Positions 46,430-57,277 are shown, counted from the stretch's first letter. The stretch is DNA of 64,000 bases from Bolinopsis microptera (GCF_026151205.1 NC_087077.1:11816983-11880982); one strand, 5' to 3'. Notes: generated from the letters alone by a model not told the origin. Program-made: numbers and translations.

Positions 46430-48453
46430 ATGCCACTGAAGGGACGTGTCGTACAGCCTGTCAGAATATGTCAGATAAACCACATTACTGGACCTGCCGT
46501 GGAGTTGTCCTCCTCCCAGAACACCCACAACTTTGAGGAGACCACTTACATCTCCTTTGTTGGTTAGCTTATTTAAGATACTTGAATTCAACCAGTTCTC
46601 TGTTAACTGTAGTAAAGTATTTTCTGTTTTTTATTGGTTTCCCTCTCTTATAGAGGGTGTCAAGAGTCGGAAACTGCCAGCTGTTCTGACATTTATAGAC
46701 TTTAAGAAGGCTTTCGACAGTGTACATCGTGGGAAAATGCTAAAGATTCTAGAAGCTTACGGCATTCCAGTCAAAATCGTGCAGCTTATACGGCTCATGT
46801 ACGAGAAGACAATGGCCAAAGTTCTAACTCCAGACGGAGAAACTGAATTGTTCGAGATACTTGCAGGTGTGTTACAGGGTGATCTACCTTAGCACCTTAC
46901 CTCTTTGCAATAGTCATCGACTACTGTATGAGGCAAGCCATAGGCGATGATGCGGAGCGACTTGGACTCACCCTCGAACGTAGAAAAAGCAGAAGAGTGG
47001 GGCCCAAGATCATCACCGATGTGGACTTTGCAGATGATATAGCACTTATATCTGAGGACATGGACAAGGCTAACGAGTTCCTGCTCAGAGTAGAATCGGC
47101 GGCAGCAAGCGTGGGACTACACATAAACGAAGGCAAGACCAAGGTCATGACACTGAATATGGAGGATCAATCTAGCGACCTACAAAGTCGATCCGGGGAA
47201 GCCATAGAAAATGTAGATGATTTCATCTGCTTAGGCTCCTGGATTGAGAGCACAGATAGGGAGATAAGGGTTAGAAAGGGAAAAGCGTGGGGTGCCCTAC
47301 ATAGACTGAAGGATATCTGGAAATCCAAACTGTCAAAGAGCCTAAAGATTAGATTGTTCATAGCGGCTTGTGAATCAGTACTGCTCTACGGATCAGAAAC
47401 CTGGACACTGACAAATGCTCAAGAGAAAAGTTTGGACGGGACATACACAAAGATGTTGCGTATAGTGCTGGGTATCTCATGGAAGGACAAGGTCAGCAAT
47501 ATAACTTTGTATGGTAGCCTCCCAAGGCTGTCAAACAAGTTACGAAGCAGGAGATTAAAAATGGCGGGACACTGCATCCGACATCCTGAGCTACTTGCCA
47601 GTGATTTAGTCTTATGGGAACCTACGCACGGTAGAGCACAGCAAGGCCGACCAAGACAAAGCTACTTGTCTATGTTACTGAAGGAAGTTGGGACAAACTC
47701 TAAAGAGGAACTGCGAACCCTGATGCGGGACAGGGATATATGGAGGGGGTTTTCTGGCGTAGATCGGACTTAGCTCCGACATAGTAGTAGTCCCTCTCTT
47801 GTTTCTGAAAACTTCTTACAATTTCACCCACTCCCAGGTGTAATGAAGCAGCTCTGTGACATAGCGGCTTTTGCAGATGAGATGTTCACTAATTTACATA
47901 CTATCGCTAAAGAGTGAGCTTTCTTTTATTTTAGCTTTTTAAATTGAGATATTTCTTAGTCGAATCATTGAAAATCTAACTGAATTGAATTTCCAAATAA
48001 CCTTAGATATTAAAACCACAATATATTCTGCAGCACGGTCGATAGAACAAATAAATTGCACAACAAAGTGAAACTTTTGAACGAGTGTTTAGTAAAAAAT
48101 ACTGAGATAGAAATATCTGAGCCAGCAAATGGTCCAGGGTTAGTGAACAAGAAGCAGTCTCTATTCTACAAGGACACCAGGCCTAGTGCTGTGAGTAAAG
48201 TTTACATTTTATATCAAAATAAATAAAATAAGTTTAAACATTAACTGTACAACTGGTTGATTGCCTCATAATTCTTTCTAGAACTGTTACACCAAAAATA
48301 CATGTTAAGAATCCTCCTTTTCGAGCAGAGTACTGCCTTCAAACAAATTTATTTCAGATAAAGGAGAAGTATGAAGCAATGGAGAAAACCCCGCCTCTGC
48401 ACCAGTTTCTGGACCTGATGAGTGTAGATGATGTCCAGGCCTCACAACCACAT
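46430..48453 (+). CDS. WASF exons 1-4, WAVE homology domain
   Basis: These exons encode residues 1-154. Exon 2 contains VMKQLCDIAAFADEMF, matching the family pattern (I/V)xQLxxxxxxAExxF. Exon 4 ends with PPLHQFLDLMSVDD, like the PPPLNxLTPYRDD segment. In known WAVE complexes this part binds Abi and HSPC300 and anchors WAVE to Sra1/Nap1. All four exons are mirrored in the left arm. Intron 1 here holds a 1.1 kb RTE-like insertion; the three following introns or gaps are short (120 to 167 bp between exons 2, 3 and 4). Confidence 0.9.
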
Positions 48454-50622
48454 GTGAGTATTCTTACTAAATAGGAATCTTATCTGTCATCTTAATCGTT
48501 GTGTGGCAGATTGTTCACAGTTGCAGTCAGCAGTGTCTTTAGATTGTCAGACGGAAAGTCAACCTTGCACTTAGACGTTTCATGTAGATCACATAAAGTT
48601 ACCGGCACCCGAACTGAATATGTTAGTACACAGAAACTAATGTGATTTTATAATTCAGAATCAATTTGCTTGATGAAACCCTACCCGACAAAACTTCTAT
48701 GTATATCATTATCACAGGACACTGTATTTAATTATCACAGGACACTGTATTTCAGATAACTCAATTTATAGGATATGTTATGGCCTCTGTTACACCCATG
48801 ATTTTATGTTACCAATTGATTGAGGAGATTTGACCTGATCCCCAAATATGCAGCAAATCAGTTGTTACCTATTTATACACCACTGTGTATCCAAAGAATC
48901 CCACATATGTTAGTTAAGGTATGTGAGGAATTGGTCGCGGTATTCTAACGACATTAATATAACATTAGCGTGCTATTATAGCTGTCTGAACTTGACCAAT
49001 CACCTGTACACTTACTGTTTAGTTTAGTCTCCAGGAAATGCCGTGTAAATAATAGTTATATATTATTATAAAAATTATACTGGTTAGTTTTATTTTTATG
49101 TGTGTTCTGAATGTTTGTAGAGCAGATGGTACATGAAGAAAGGGGGGAAAGATGTAGCATATTGTATAAACTGTATGCCCTTTCCTTCCTATATCCTTTA
49201 AGGACTTAGCAAATTCACTCCTGTATAATAATTCATGTCCCGTAACTCCACAAAAAACATAGAGTTTAAACAAGTACAATCGTCACTAGTTTCTAGTTGG
49301 ACAGACAGGACGATACAAGATAAGAAGCTTCGTGTTACACACAATGTGTTCTGAATAAGATATAATCAGACACTAAGTATTATTACAGGCGTGTAAAATA
49401 GGGAAAACTTGTGTAATTATAAGGTTTTGAACAACTGGTCTCATCTGTAAACCTGAACTAGATCTGGTAATGTGTAGACGCTCACTGTAGTTCCGTGTTA
49501 AGGAGACACTTTTGATAAAAACGATGTATAATAAATAGATAATAACAATAACTATAATTAAATTGTAAAGTGATGAGTGTAATACCCAGATTAGAGTTTA
49601 CAAGGTAACACTAGTTATACGAGTTATACTTCCTCTACTTATCTCCCATGTGATATCAAGCTGTATTCCTGAGGGAATACAGTACAGTGTATAGTTTATA
49701 GTTGAGTAGTACTACTAGTAGTAGTTGTTTCCTAATTAAGTGCCAACTTCTTATCTACAATTTCTACATGTATTTCTAATGCTCATGCTACGAGACATGA
49801 GTAAAATATTTAATTAGCTGACGGAGAGTCACTTCGCAGTTAGACCTGAAACACATAATCGTATCGAAACAGTGCGTGGTCAGATATTGAGCGAGTTATC
49901 CAATACATTTAACTTCTCTTCTTACAGAAATATATGTAATCAAATTTCATCTTCATTTCCTCCCACTTTTCCACTCGCCGTATCTTGTAAAAGATATTCC
50001 GCACATTATGATAGAAATCTTCAAGTTACTGATACACAATACTGAAATACTCGCCGCTCTGACAGAAAATATATATGTGGACGTGGCAACATGATTTATA
50101 CAACAGCTGATGTATTATAACGGAGTGTATACGACATAATATGTTAACGGAAGTATTCCGTTTCATAACAGTATTCTCTCTCCTTCAGTAGATTGGGCAA
50201 TGTTTGTTATAATTTGTAACTTATACTCACTGGATATGGCTTTATTTGGAGGAAATTGGTCCGTGAGAATTACTTGACATGAAAGATGTAGTGTTTAACC
50301 ACCGAGAACACTGAACAGGCCAACAGTAGTGTGTACTTGCACTAACCTTGAAACACTGCAAATACTGCTACAAACCACTTACTCGGATTGCCGAGGTAAA
50401 TATAAATCCTGTAAATGTTACTACAAGAAAATGTCTCTGAAATGTGTTGTCAATTAGTCAGTAAGCTGCAACTCTAAGTTCATGTTTAGTTACCCCCGAA
50501 GAATCAATCAAACAACACTGTTATATTATGTTAATCTGATTAGTTCTGGCAAACACTCGGATCTGATAATTGATAGGAATTTAAAGAGGATATTTCTCTG
50601 TACTCTTTTAATAAAAATGCCG

Positions 50623-50653
<31 letters not shown>

Positions 50654-53600
50654 GCTGCTACTCACCTTCTTCACTATGCCTAGACTTTAGATGTTCCCTG
50701 GGCTGGCCGACCTTGGGGACTTTCCCTCACGGTACACCAACACAATGTTACCATGGTAACACCACAATGTTACCATGGTAACACCACTACTGGACCTCAC
50801 GGTACAGGGAAATTGGGACTGTGAGATAAATAAAATGACACCAGAAAAAGGTTAACCACGTTATTGCTGGTGACTGGTAACGCTGAGAACCCTTATAATA
50901 ATATTTTAATCTCTTAAAAGGGACGGAAACTGGTTTAAAACTTTAAACTCCTCCCTAATACAGCTGTGTAATCTGTAACCTGTATACAGATTGCACAGAA
51001 GTCGGCCCTTGTTCGAACCTGGATATGATAACCATTACTGGGGGGGGGGGGGGGGGGGGGGGGGCGGGGGAGGGGGGGGCATTACTTCTCCAACATACTG
51101 TTAGAAACATTAAACATTACCACCAGTGTCCTGCGTGTTTTGTAGTGTAATGACTGTGGAAGTAACAAGACACCAGTTGCAGTTAAAACATGTTTAACAT
51201 ATTCTGACAAAGTTGATAATAATTTTAAACAGGTTTATGAAAACCCAAACAACTCTTATTGATTACATCATATTGTCAATATTGACACATTGTGTACAGG
51301 GTGGACTACTAGTTTTAATGTGGACAATTAAAGAATTTAACGTAATCACAGTACACGTTAATAAGTCTACACTGTTGCTATGGCTACACTGCAGTTGCTC
51401 AGCTACCGATCTAATTCATAAGTCTCATGAGGGCTAATACTGGAGTAGCAGGGTGCTACTAGAGTATGACCGACTCAATCTGCTGATTTAACTGCCCTTT
51501 ATATTTCTTTACGTCACCTTTGACTGTTCCTTCTTGTTTCAGTGGTCACCAATCACCATGTAGTACAGTAGCTATAATAGTTAACATTAGTTCCGGAATT
51601 AGCTCCGAAAACATTGTAATTGTTTGATAATGGGAGATGTAGTTGATGTTAAGATCTCATCTGCTTGTCATGTTATTGTTGTGACACTTTCTGTAAAGTA
51701 TTATCCTTTTCACCTGGTGAGTCAAGTACTACTTACTAAGTTACTAAGTTACTTAGTTACTAAGTTACTTAGTTACTAGGTTACTTAGTTACTAGGTTAC
51801 TTAGTTTCTAAGTTACTTAGTTACTTAGTTACTTAGTTACTAGTGTTGAGGTTAGTAGTATAATAGCATATCCTACAGAGATTGATAAAGATTTATCTAA
51901 AGCGAGCATTCTTATTTCTTGGAATTGGGGTCACAGTACTGCTGAATTTCTCATATAAAAACTTATATAAAACATGTAAAAATACTAAATATAAAGGAAC
52001 TAAAAATAGTTGACGTACCAACGTCACCGTAACAACTTGCACGACGCACTAACGCACGTTTGAAGGCATTTAACGTATCAAATATCAGGAGAAGGAGAAT
52101 ATCAGGCTCATTTGTCTTCATTCTTGATCAGATTCCTCCAGCACCACATTCTCTACATTTTATGTGTATTCCACTACTACTATGTCGGAGCTAAGTCCGA
52201 TCTACGCCAGAAAACCCCCTCCATATATCCCTGTCCCGCATCAGGGTTCGCAGTTCCTCTTTAGAGTTTGTCCCAACTTCCTTCAGTAACATAGACAAGT
52301 AGCTTTGTCTTGGTCGGCCTTGCTGTGCTCTACCGTGCGTAGGTTCCCATAAGACTAAATCACTGGCAAGTAGCTCAGGATGTCGGATGCAGTGTCCCGC
52401 CATTTTTAATCTCCTGCTTCGTAACTTGTTTGACAGCCTTGGGAGGCTACCATACAAAGTTATATTGCTGACCTTGTCCTATTCCAATACACACGCAACA
52501 AGGCTACAATTGATATCTAGGAATGTGTACTGAGTCTGAAGGAGTGCTAGTGTTGAATTCTTAAATTAGGTTTCTTGCGAATGTATGACATTAGCTCATC
52601 TTATTATGTCTCGGATTATGGAAATAGCAATTTTCCCTTGGCGTTGTATTTTGGGTCCCGTAATAAATTTATAAAATGTGATTGAAAACTATATAACCCA
52701 GTCTCTGGTGTAATTTTAAAATAAACGATGTGTTTAAAGTGTAGTAACTTTTCTTCACAATTTTCAGAAACTCTACTCTGATCCCTCTCTCTTCTTCACT
52801 GCCTGGGTAGATCTAATGGAGAAGGAGAATCACCAGTTCAAGAAATCAAGGAAACGTTCCTTCAAGAAGACAGACAAAGATGCCCAACTCACCAAGATAG
52901 CCACCCTCAAGAAGAAAGTGCACGACCCTAAAACTAAGAGGTACATAATGGTGGACTTGGAGCCGCAGTACGCCACACTGAAGGGCGCGCGAGCCATCAC
53001 CCCGGAGATGCCAGTGTCGGCTACTTTGAACAGGAAGAAATATGGGAATCTACCGCTACCTCCTCTACCAAGTAAATATACACATATTATGACGTCACCA
53101 TGGTAACACCTCGTTAATTACCTGGTTAAAATACTTAAATAAGTAGTAAATAGTAAAATACCAGGGGGTCCTTTCCGAAAAAATGTTTAAGGGGGCCGGG
53201 GGGGGGGGGGGGGGTCTTCATCAAAATTCTCTCGAAATTGATTTTATAGTTGTTTCTGATAGAGGGGAGTGATATCTATCAGCTGCTTTTGGTCCCATGG
53301 AAAAATATTGTTCCTAGCCGAAATTATCGCTGGTCAAAGGTCAGCGCTCACATGTAATTGTATTGCGCGAGCGATTTTCAATCTGGAAAAATCGTCAAAA
53401 AATGAGGTCCAAGATTTTCAAAATCGATTTAAAAATTTTCTGAGGCCTATCTCAAAATTCGGCACGATACTTCTCTTCTAATGGATCCCTAGAACATATC
53501 CTGAAAGTTTCAGGGTGATTGCTCAAAAAATGTAGGAGAAGATAGATTTTTAGAGTCGATTTTCAGGACACGTTTAGAAATGCACTTAAGTACACGTGTA

Positions 53601-56600
53601 AAAGCCGCGCTAAAACTCTGACCATTTCTACACACGTGCTGCGCGTTCTGTATGCAATTTGACGGTTTGATCCAGTGAACGCGTCATGTCTTGTGATTTC
53701 TAACTGGTTGTTAGTTTATCATGTTTCTTCATTTCTGTCTTGTTAGGTTGTCAATTATCATGTCACAAAGCGGTAAAAGGAGTCGAAATTTCACTGATGA
53801 GGAGAAGGAGCTCCTCATCCAGCTGGTACAAGAGGACATCAAGGGGCCAAACATACTGTTTGGTAAGTTTTCTAGCCTCATCACGAAAAGGAAAAAGGGA
53901 GATAAGTGGCAACACGTCGCAGATGAGATCAACGGGAAAGGTGATAGGACGGCTATAATAGACGTCAAAAAAAAGTATCAAAACTCGTCCACTGATACGA
54001 GAAAGAAAGAGCGGGCAAGAAAAAAACACGCATCAGGAACGGGTGGAGTTCAAGTTTTCAGATTCTGAAAATCGAATCCTTGCCACAATGGCAGAAGAGC
54101 AGATTTCCGGGATTAACGGTGGTATCGATAGTCAAACCACCACTACCGTGGTATATGAAAAATATTTTTTGCTTAACTTTTTACTTAAGTAACATTTTTG
54201 ACTTAAGTATCGTTTCGGAAAGAACCCCCAGATAAATAATGTCAATCAATTTTAGTTATCTCAAAGTAAAATATGTGCTCAAGTTACAACTCATACAATG
54301 GAATACATAATGTCACGGTCACGGTAACACAATGATCTCAACTTTGTTATCTAAAAACGTATCATTATGGATAATAAAATATCATTTCCTTGTTTTTCTA
54401 ACAAGTAACAAGTAGTACCACATACAATTCAACAGTTTACAAGTTACACCAAGGTAATGGAATACATAATGTCACCATGGTAACACCACATATCACCTTG
54501 GTAACACCACATGTCACCATGGTAACACCACATGTCACCATGGTAACACGACATGTCACCATGGTAACACCACATGTCACCATGGTAACACCACATGTCA
54601 CCATGGTAACACCACATGTCACCATGGTAACCACTACATTACAGCTGGAGAGAGTGTGAACACCACGCCTACAGACTCCTACTTGTCACCAGAGAGACAG
54701 ACCAACGAGAACCACTACAGACAATGCAGCACTCCCATAGCTTCTCCTCCTGACACTCAGATCCAGATCACATCTCCTGCTGGTGAGTAGTAGTAGTTAA
54801 TAGAGTTTCTCCTGCTGGTGAGTAGTAGTAGTAAATAGAGTTTCTCCTGCTGGTGAGTAGTAGTAGTAAATAGAGTTTCTACTGATGGTGAGTAGTAGTA
54901 GTTAATTGAGTTTCTCCTGCTGGTGAATAGTAGTAAATAGATTTTCTCCTGATGGTGAGTAGTAGTAGTAAATAGAGTTTCTCCTGCTGGTGAGTAGTAG
55001 TAGTAAATAGAGTTTCTCCTGCTGGTGAGTAGTAGTAGTAAATAGAGTTTCTCCTGCTGGTGAGTAGTAGTAGTAAATAGAGTTTCTCCTGCTGGTGAGT
55101 AGTAGTAGTAAATAGATTTTCTCCTGCTGGTGAGTAGTAGTAGTAAATAGATTTTCTCCTGCTGGTCAGTAGTAGTAGTAAATAGAGTTTCTCCTGCTGG
55201 TGAGTAGTAGTAGTAAATAGAGTTTCTACTGATGGTGAGTAGTAGTAGTTAATTGAGTTTCTCCTGCTGGTGAATAGTAGTAAATAGATTTTCTCCTGCT
55301 GGTGAGTAGTAGTAGTAAATAGAGTTTCTCCTGCTGGTGAGTAGTAGTAGTAAATAGAGTTTCTACTGATGGTGAGTAGTAGTAGTTAATTGAGTTTCTC
55401 CTGCTGGTGAATAGTAGTAAATAGATTTTCTCCTGCTGGTGAGTAGTAGTAGTAAATAGATTTTCTCCTGCTGGTGAGTAGTAGTAGTAAATAGATTTTA
55501 TCCTGCTGGTGAGTAGTAGTAGTAAATAGATTTTCTCCTGCTGGTGAGTAGTAGTAGTAAATAGAGTTTCTCCTGCTGGTGAGTGATTATGATCGAGATT
55601 CTGTGAGAATCCGGTCCAGGAAAGTATATTAATAAATATAATTAGACGCTTATTAAAGATAATATTGGAACTCTCACACGTTCCTCTCAGAGATAGAGAT
55701 AAGTGTGCCGAGTTTTACAACTAACAGTGACCAGACCAACACCTTCTCTCCACCTCGAGCCCCTCCTGCTCCCCCTGCTCCCCCAAGTAACCATGGTCAC
55801 GGTCCTCCAGCTCCCCCTGCTCCTATGGCTCCTCCTGCTCCTATGGCACCTCCTCCACCTATGTTAAACCGACCTCTACCTTCCAGCCCACCTGGTGAGT
55901 GTTTCACATCCACTTCATGCTCACCAATTTCGCCCTCAAGATTAGCAATCTTTGTGACGAGAATGAGAAAAGTTTGGCATTTTTAAATCTCAAAATTAGA
56001 ATAGAGTAAACAGTTCAAAGGCTGTTTGGTTCCCGTTCCTATGTACATCATCATCCTTCACCTAAAATTCATTACTCTTCAGTATTTATACATTATGAAT
56101 ATTTATTGAGTTAGATCCTACCTCATTTTAATTTACTAGGAATGTTAATTTTTTACTTGATCACTTTTATTTTGACAAAACGTTATAACGTTTTGTTAAA
56201 TCAAATAACTATTGAAGTACCTAATATTGAATCTCCCCTATTAAATCTACCTCCCCCTATTGAATATAACCCCCTCCCTCCCCGCAGCGGAGTCTCCATC
56301 TAAACGAGCAAGTGTGCCGCCTCCCTTCATGCCGCCACCAGTACCAGAGCTAGTTCTCAAACCAGCCAAACTGACGGAAGCACAGCGTGTCCTGCGCACT
56401 AAGGAGGTTGCAACGGCGCCCGGACGGAACACTCTCCTGGAGATGATTAGATCTAGCAGCTTTAACTTGAAACCTGTGGAACTTCAGCAGGTGAGAGTTG
56501 TTATTGAACTTCAGCAGTTGACAGTTGTTATTGAACTTCAGCAGGTGGGAGTTTTTATTGAACTTCAGCAGGTGAGAGTTGTTATTGAACTTCAGCAGGT

Positions 56601-57277
56601 GAGAGTTGTTATTGAACTTCAGCAGGTGAGAGTTTTTATTGAACTTCAGCAGGTGGGAGTTTTTATTGTCCTAGTGATATGTTTTAAAGTGCCAAAATTC
56701 AACCCTGAATCTGCAACCCATCGTGAAATCCGCCGATTCCACGATGGAATCTGAAATAATCCAGTATATTACTAGCCAGCCTGACGAGACTGAATTTAAC
56801 ACAGAGCTGTTGGGTTCTGTTACTCTTGCTGTGCTTGCATCTCTAGTGAATAACTGACTTTGCAACGCCTTTATTGTCATGTTAATATGCATACTGCATG
56901 CTTCAACTACCTGGCTTTGTATTTCTGGTCAACTTTCAGTTATTAATACTTTAGATAACGTTTTTCTAGGTTTATCTTTAGGTTATACATTTTATCATGT
57001 TCTCAAGTTTATAGAATTGCAGATATGTTTGATAATATATCAATAGATAGTTAAAATAAGTATGGCCTCTATACATCTGTGTAATGGCATAGTACTAAAC
57101 AAACCTGTATTTCAGACTATGAAGCAGGGTAAGGGTAACGCTGAGCCCACGTATGCGTCGTGGGGAGGCCGTGACGTAGCGTCCATCTTACAGCGCAGGA
57201 AGTACCTGATGGGAGTGGGAGACCACAGTGACTACAGTAGTGCCTCTGATAGCGAGGATGAAGGACAGTGGGACTAA
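46430..57277 (+). CDS. WAVE/SCAR family protein (WASF), nine exons, 490 residues
   Basis: Exons: 46430-46562, 47838-47913, 48034-48190, 48358-48453, 52768-53071, 54645-54782, 55691-55894, 56288-56490, 57116-57277. Together they make 1473 bp, with phases 1,2,0,0,1,1,1,0 all matching and GT-AG at every junction. The protein starts MPLKGR, as WAVE proteins start MPLVKR. Layout: WAVE homology domain (1-174), basic stretch KKSRKRSFKK (about 179-188), low-complexity linker (200-310), proline-rich segments (about 317-390), WH2 GRNTLLEMIR...LKPV (415-433), central helix DVASILQRRK (457-466), acidic tail SDSEDEGQWD (481-490) with the conserved penultimate Trp. The length is close to vertebrate WAVE2/3. 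Known role of the family: as part of the Rac-responsive WAVE complex, it activates Arp2/3 to build branched actin at the leading edge. The start codon was chosen for the MPL(V)KR match and phase. No 5' UTR exon was identified. Confidence 0.93.
46650..47790 (+). mobile_element. 5'-truncated RTE-like non-LTR retrotransposon in WASF intron 1
   Basis: Inserted between 10-bp duplications TCCCTCTCTT (46640-46649 and 47791-47800). The left arm has a single copy (about 18555). The frame shows TFIDFKKAFDSVHRGKML, then VLQGD, then the catalytic DFADDIAL (about 47030-47050), then the C-terminal KMAGHCIRH and WEPTHGRAQQGRPRQ. A two-base insertion near 46886 separates the first RT segment from the rest. 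There is no endonuclease. The 3' end is a short TAGTAGTAG run, as in RTE-type elements. The RTE clade is inferred from RT wording only. Confidence 0.85.
46928..47773 (+). pseudogene. reverse transcriptase C-terminal ORF of the RTE-like element
   Basis: 281-residue open frame with the FADD catalytic aspartates near residue 36 and a long C-terminal region (SETWTLTNAQEKSLDG, GISWKDKVSN). The upstream RT motifs are in another frame (46621-46892), so the enzyme is broken and 5'-truncated. Confidence 0.85.
50618..50656. repeat. (CT)n microsatellite
   Basis: About 15 CT units in WASF intron 4. The left-arm match at 3841-3850 has only about five GA units. Confidence 0.9.
51042..51080. repeat. G-run of more than 35 bases with two interruptions
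   Basis: Nearly uninterrupted guanine run in WASF intron 4. Similar runs lie at about 4759, 11199, 14586 and 53200 (G) and 8813, 12641, 16010, 30121, 58316 and 60144 (C), usually at or within mobile elements. Confidence 0.9.
51720..51845. repeat. minisatellite (ACTTAGTTACTAAGTT)
   Basis: About eight units built from GTTACT(A/T)AG and its variants, in WASF intron 4. Confidence 0.9.
52174..52479 (-). mobile_element. RTE-like 3' fragment in WASF intron 4
   Basis: Reverse-strand copy of the last 300 bp of the element at 46650-47790, almost identical in sequence (KMAGHCIRH, GRPRQSYLSMLL). Target duplication TATTCCA (52167-52173 and 52480-52486). It starts CTACTACTA, the complement of the TAG tail. 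It is severely 5'-truncated. Confidence 0.85.
52768..53071 (+). CDS. WASF exon 5, end of WHD and basic region
   Basis: Residues 155-255. It begins KLYSDPSLFFTAWVDLMEKE, the counterpart of the FYTNPSYFFDLWK motif of animal WAVEs, followed by KKSRKRSFKK, a basic stretch expected to contact phosphoinositides. It is the first exon outside the duplicated arms, so the reversed copy lacks it. Confidence 0.9.
53161..54231 (+). mobile_element. Harbinger-like element carrying a Myb/SANT gene
   Basis: Ends: CCAGGGGGTCCTTTCCGAAA and, inverted, TTTCGGAAAGAACCCCCAG, both followed inward by TTAAG-containing sequence. A 3-bp ATA flank on both sides may be the target duplication. It contains the Myb/SANT-like frame below but no DDE transposase, so it is an incomplete PIF/Harbinger-type element. 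It lies within WASF intron 5. Confidence 0.6.
53760..54068 (+). CDS. Myb/SANT-like DNA-binding protein of a Harbinger-type element
   Basis: 102 residues starting MSQSGKRSRNFTDEEKELL. The pattern FTDEEKELLIQLVQE...ILFGKFSSLITKRKK...KWQHVADEIN...VKKKYQN is that of the Myb/SANT-like (trihelix) proteins encoded next to Harbinger transposases, where they help DNA binding and nuclear import. The family usually continues with a segment like the one found one frame away at about 54050-54135 (ILATMAEEQISGINGGID), so a single-base frameshift near 54050 has probably shortened it. Confidence 0.65.
   Translation: MSQSGKRSRNFTDEEKELLIQLVQEDIKGPNILFGKFSSLITKRKKGDKWQHVADEINGKGDRTAIIDVKKKYQNSSTDTRKKERARKKHASGTGGVQVFRF
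54470..54631. repeat. 21-bp minisatellite with CACCATGGTAACACC
   Basis: About eight copies of a 21-bp unit around CACCATGGTAACACC, ending 14 bp before the exon 6 acceptor. The GTTACCATGGTAAC core also occurs at 3731, 50747-50783, 53096 and 57522. Confidence 0.9.
54645..55894 (+). CDS. WASF exons 6-7, linker and proline-rich region
   Basis: Exon 6 (54645-54782) is a polar linker (SYLSPERQTNENHYRQ). Exon 7 (55691-55894) encodes alternating proline blocks (APPAPPAPPS, GPPAPPAPMAPPAPM), expected to bind profilin and SH3 domains. The exon 6 donor (CTGCTG|GTGAGT) is the first member of the tandem donor array that fills the intron. Confidence 0.85.
54771..55585. repeat. 35-bp minisatellite repeating the exon 6 splice donor
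   Basis: About 24 units, mostly 35 bp, with the core CTCCTGCTGGTGAGTAG. The first unit is the real exon end plus 5' splice site (54783), and the array fills the first 800 bp of intron 6. Most units keep GGTGAGT; variants read GGTGAAT or GGTCAGT. A higher-order block (CTACTGATGG followed by a shorter GGTGAAT unit) recurs at about 54876, 55226 and 55366. Confidence 0.95.
56288..57277 (+). CDS. WASF exons 8-9, WH2-central-acidic module
   Basis: Exon 8 (56288-56490) ends with the WH2 motif and LKPVELQQ. Exon 9 (57116-57277) carries the central helix, acidic residues and terminal QWD, then TAA. This module binds monomeric actin and Arp2/3. If the donor at 56491 is missed, the frame reads on through in-frame 9-residue repeats (ELQQVRVVI) up to a stop at 56752, giving a protein without the Arp2/3-binding end. 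Confidence 0.9.
56479..56667. repeat. 27-bp minisatellite repeating the exon 8 splice donor
   Basis: Seven exact 27-bp periods of GAACTTCAGCAGGTGAGAG plus GTTGTTATT. The first unit is the end of exon 8 with its donor at 56491. Five or six units keep CAG|GTGAGA or CAG|GTGGGA; the second has CAGTTGACA. The unit is a multiple of three without stops. Confidence 0.95.

Larger units (their letters stand above)
39232..50780. repeat. right arm of large inverted duplication
   Basis: Reverse-complement partner of 3690-25745. The inner edge is at about 39232 (GAATCTCTCTGCTGAC, matching GTCAGCAGAGAGATTC near 25735). The outer edge is near 50780, within GTTACCATGGTAAC repeats. WASF continues without a break past the outer edge, so this arm is probably the source and the left arm the copy. 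Right-only insertions are the mariner-like MITE (40263-41034), a 115 bp element (41046-41160), the 1.55 kb element (43267-44817), a 56 bp element (44966-45021) and the RTE-like LINE (46650-47790). Confidence 0.85.

Noticed and set aside
3690-50780. Inverted duplication as a missed-adapter (single molecule fold-back) sequencing artefact
   Set aside because: The arms differ by multiple complete transposon insertions with proper target duplications and by scattered substitutions, which one molecule read twice would not show. A misjoined haplotype remains possible and is noted as such.
54437-54659. Frames MVTPHVTMVTPHVT and its opposite-strand partner
   Set aside because: Translation of the 21-bp GTTACCATGG minisatellite in intron 5 of WASF.
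54771-55585. CRISPR-like array of regular repeats
   Set aside because: Units are contiguous without unique spacers and the context is a eukaryotic intron.
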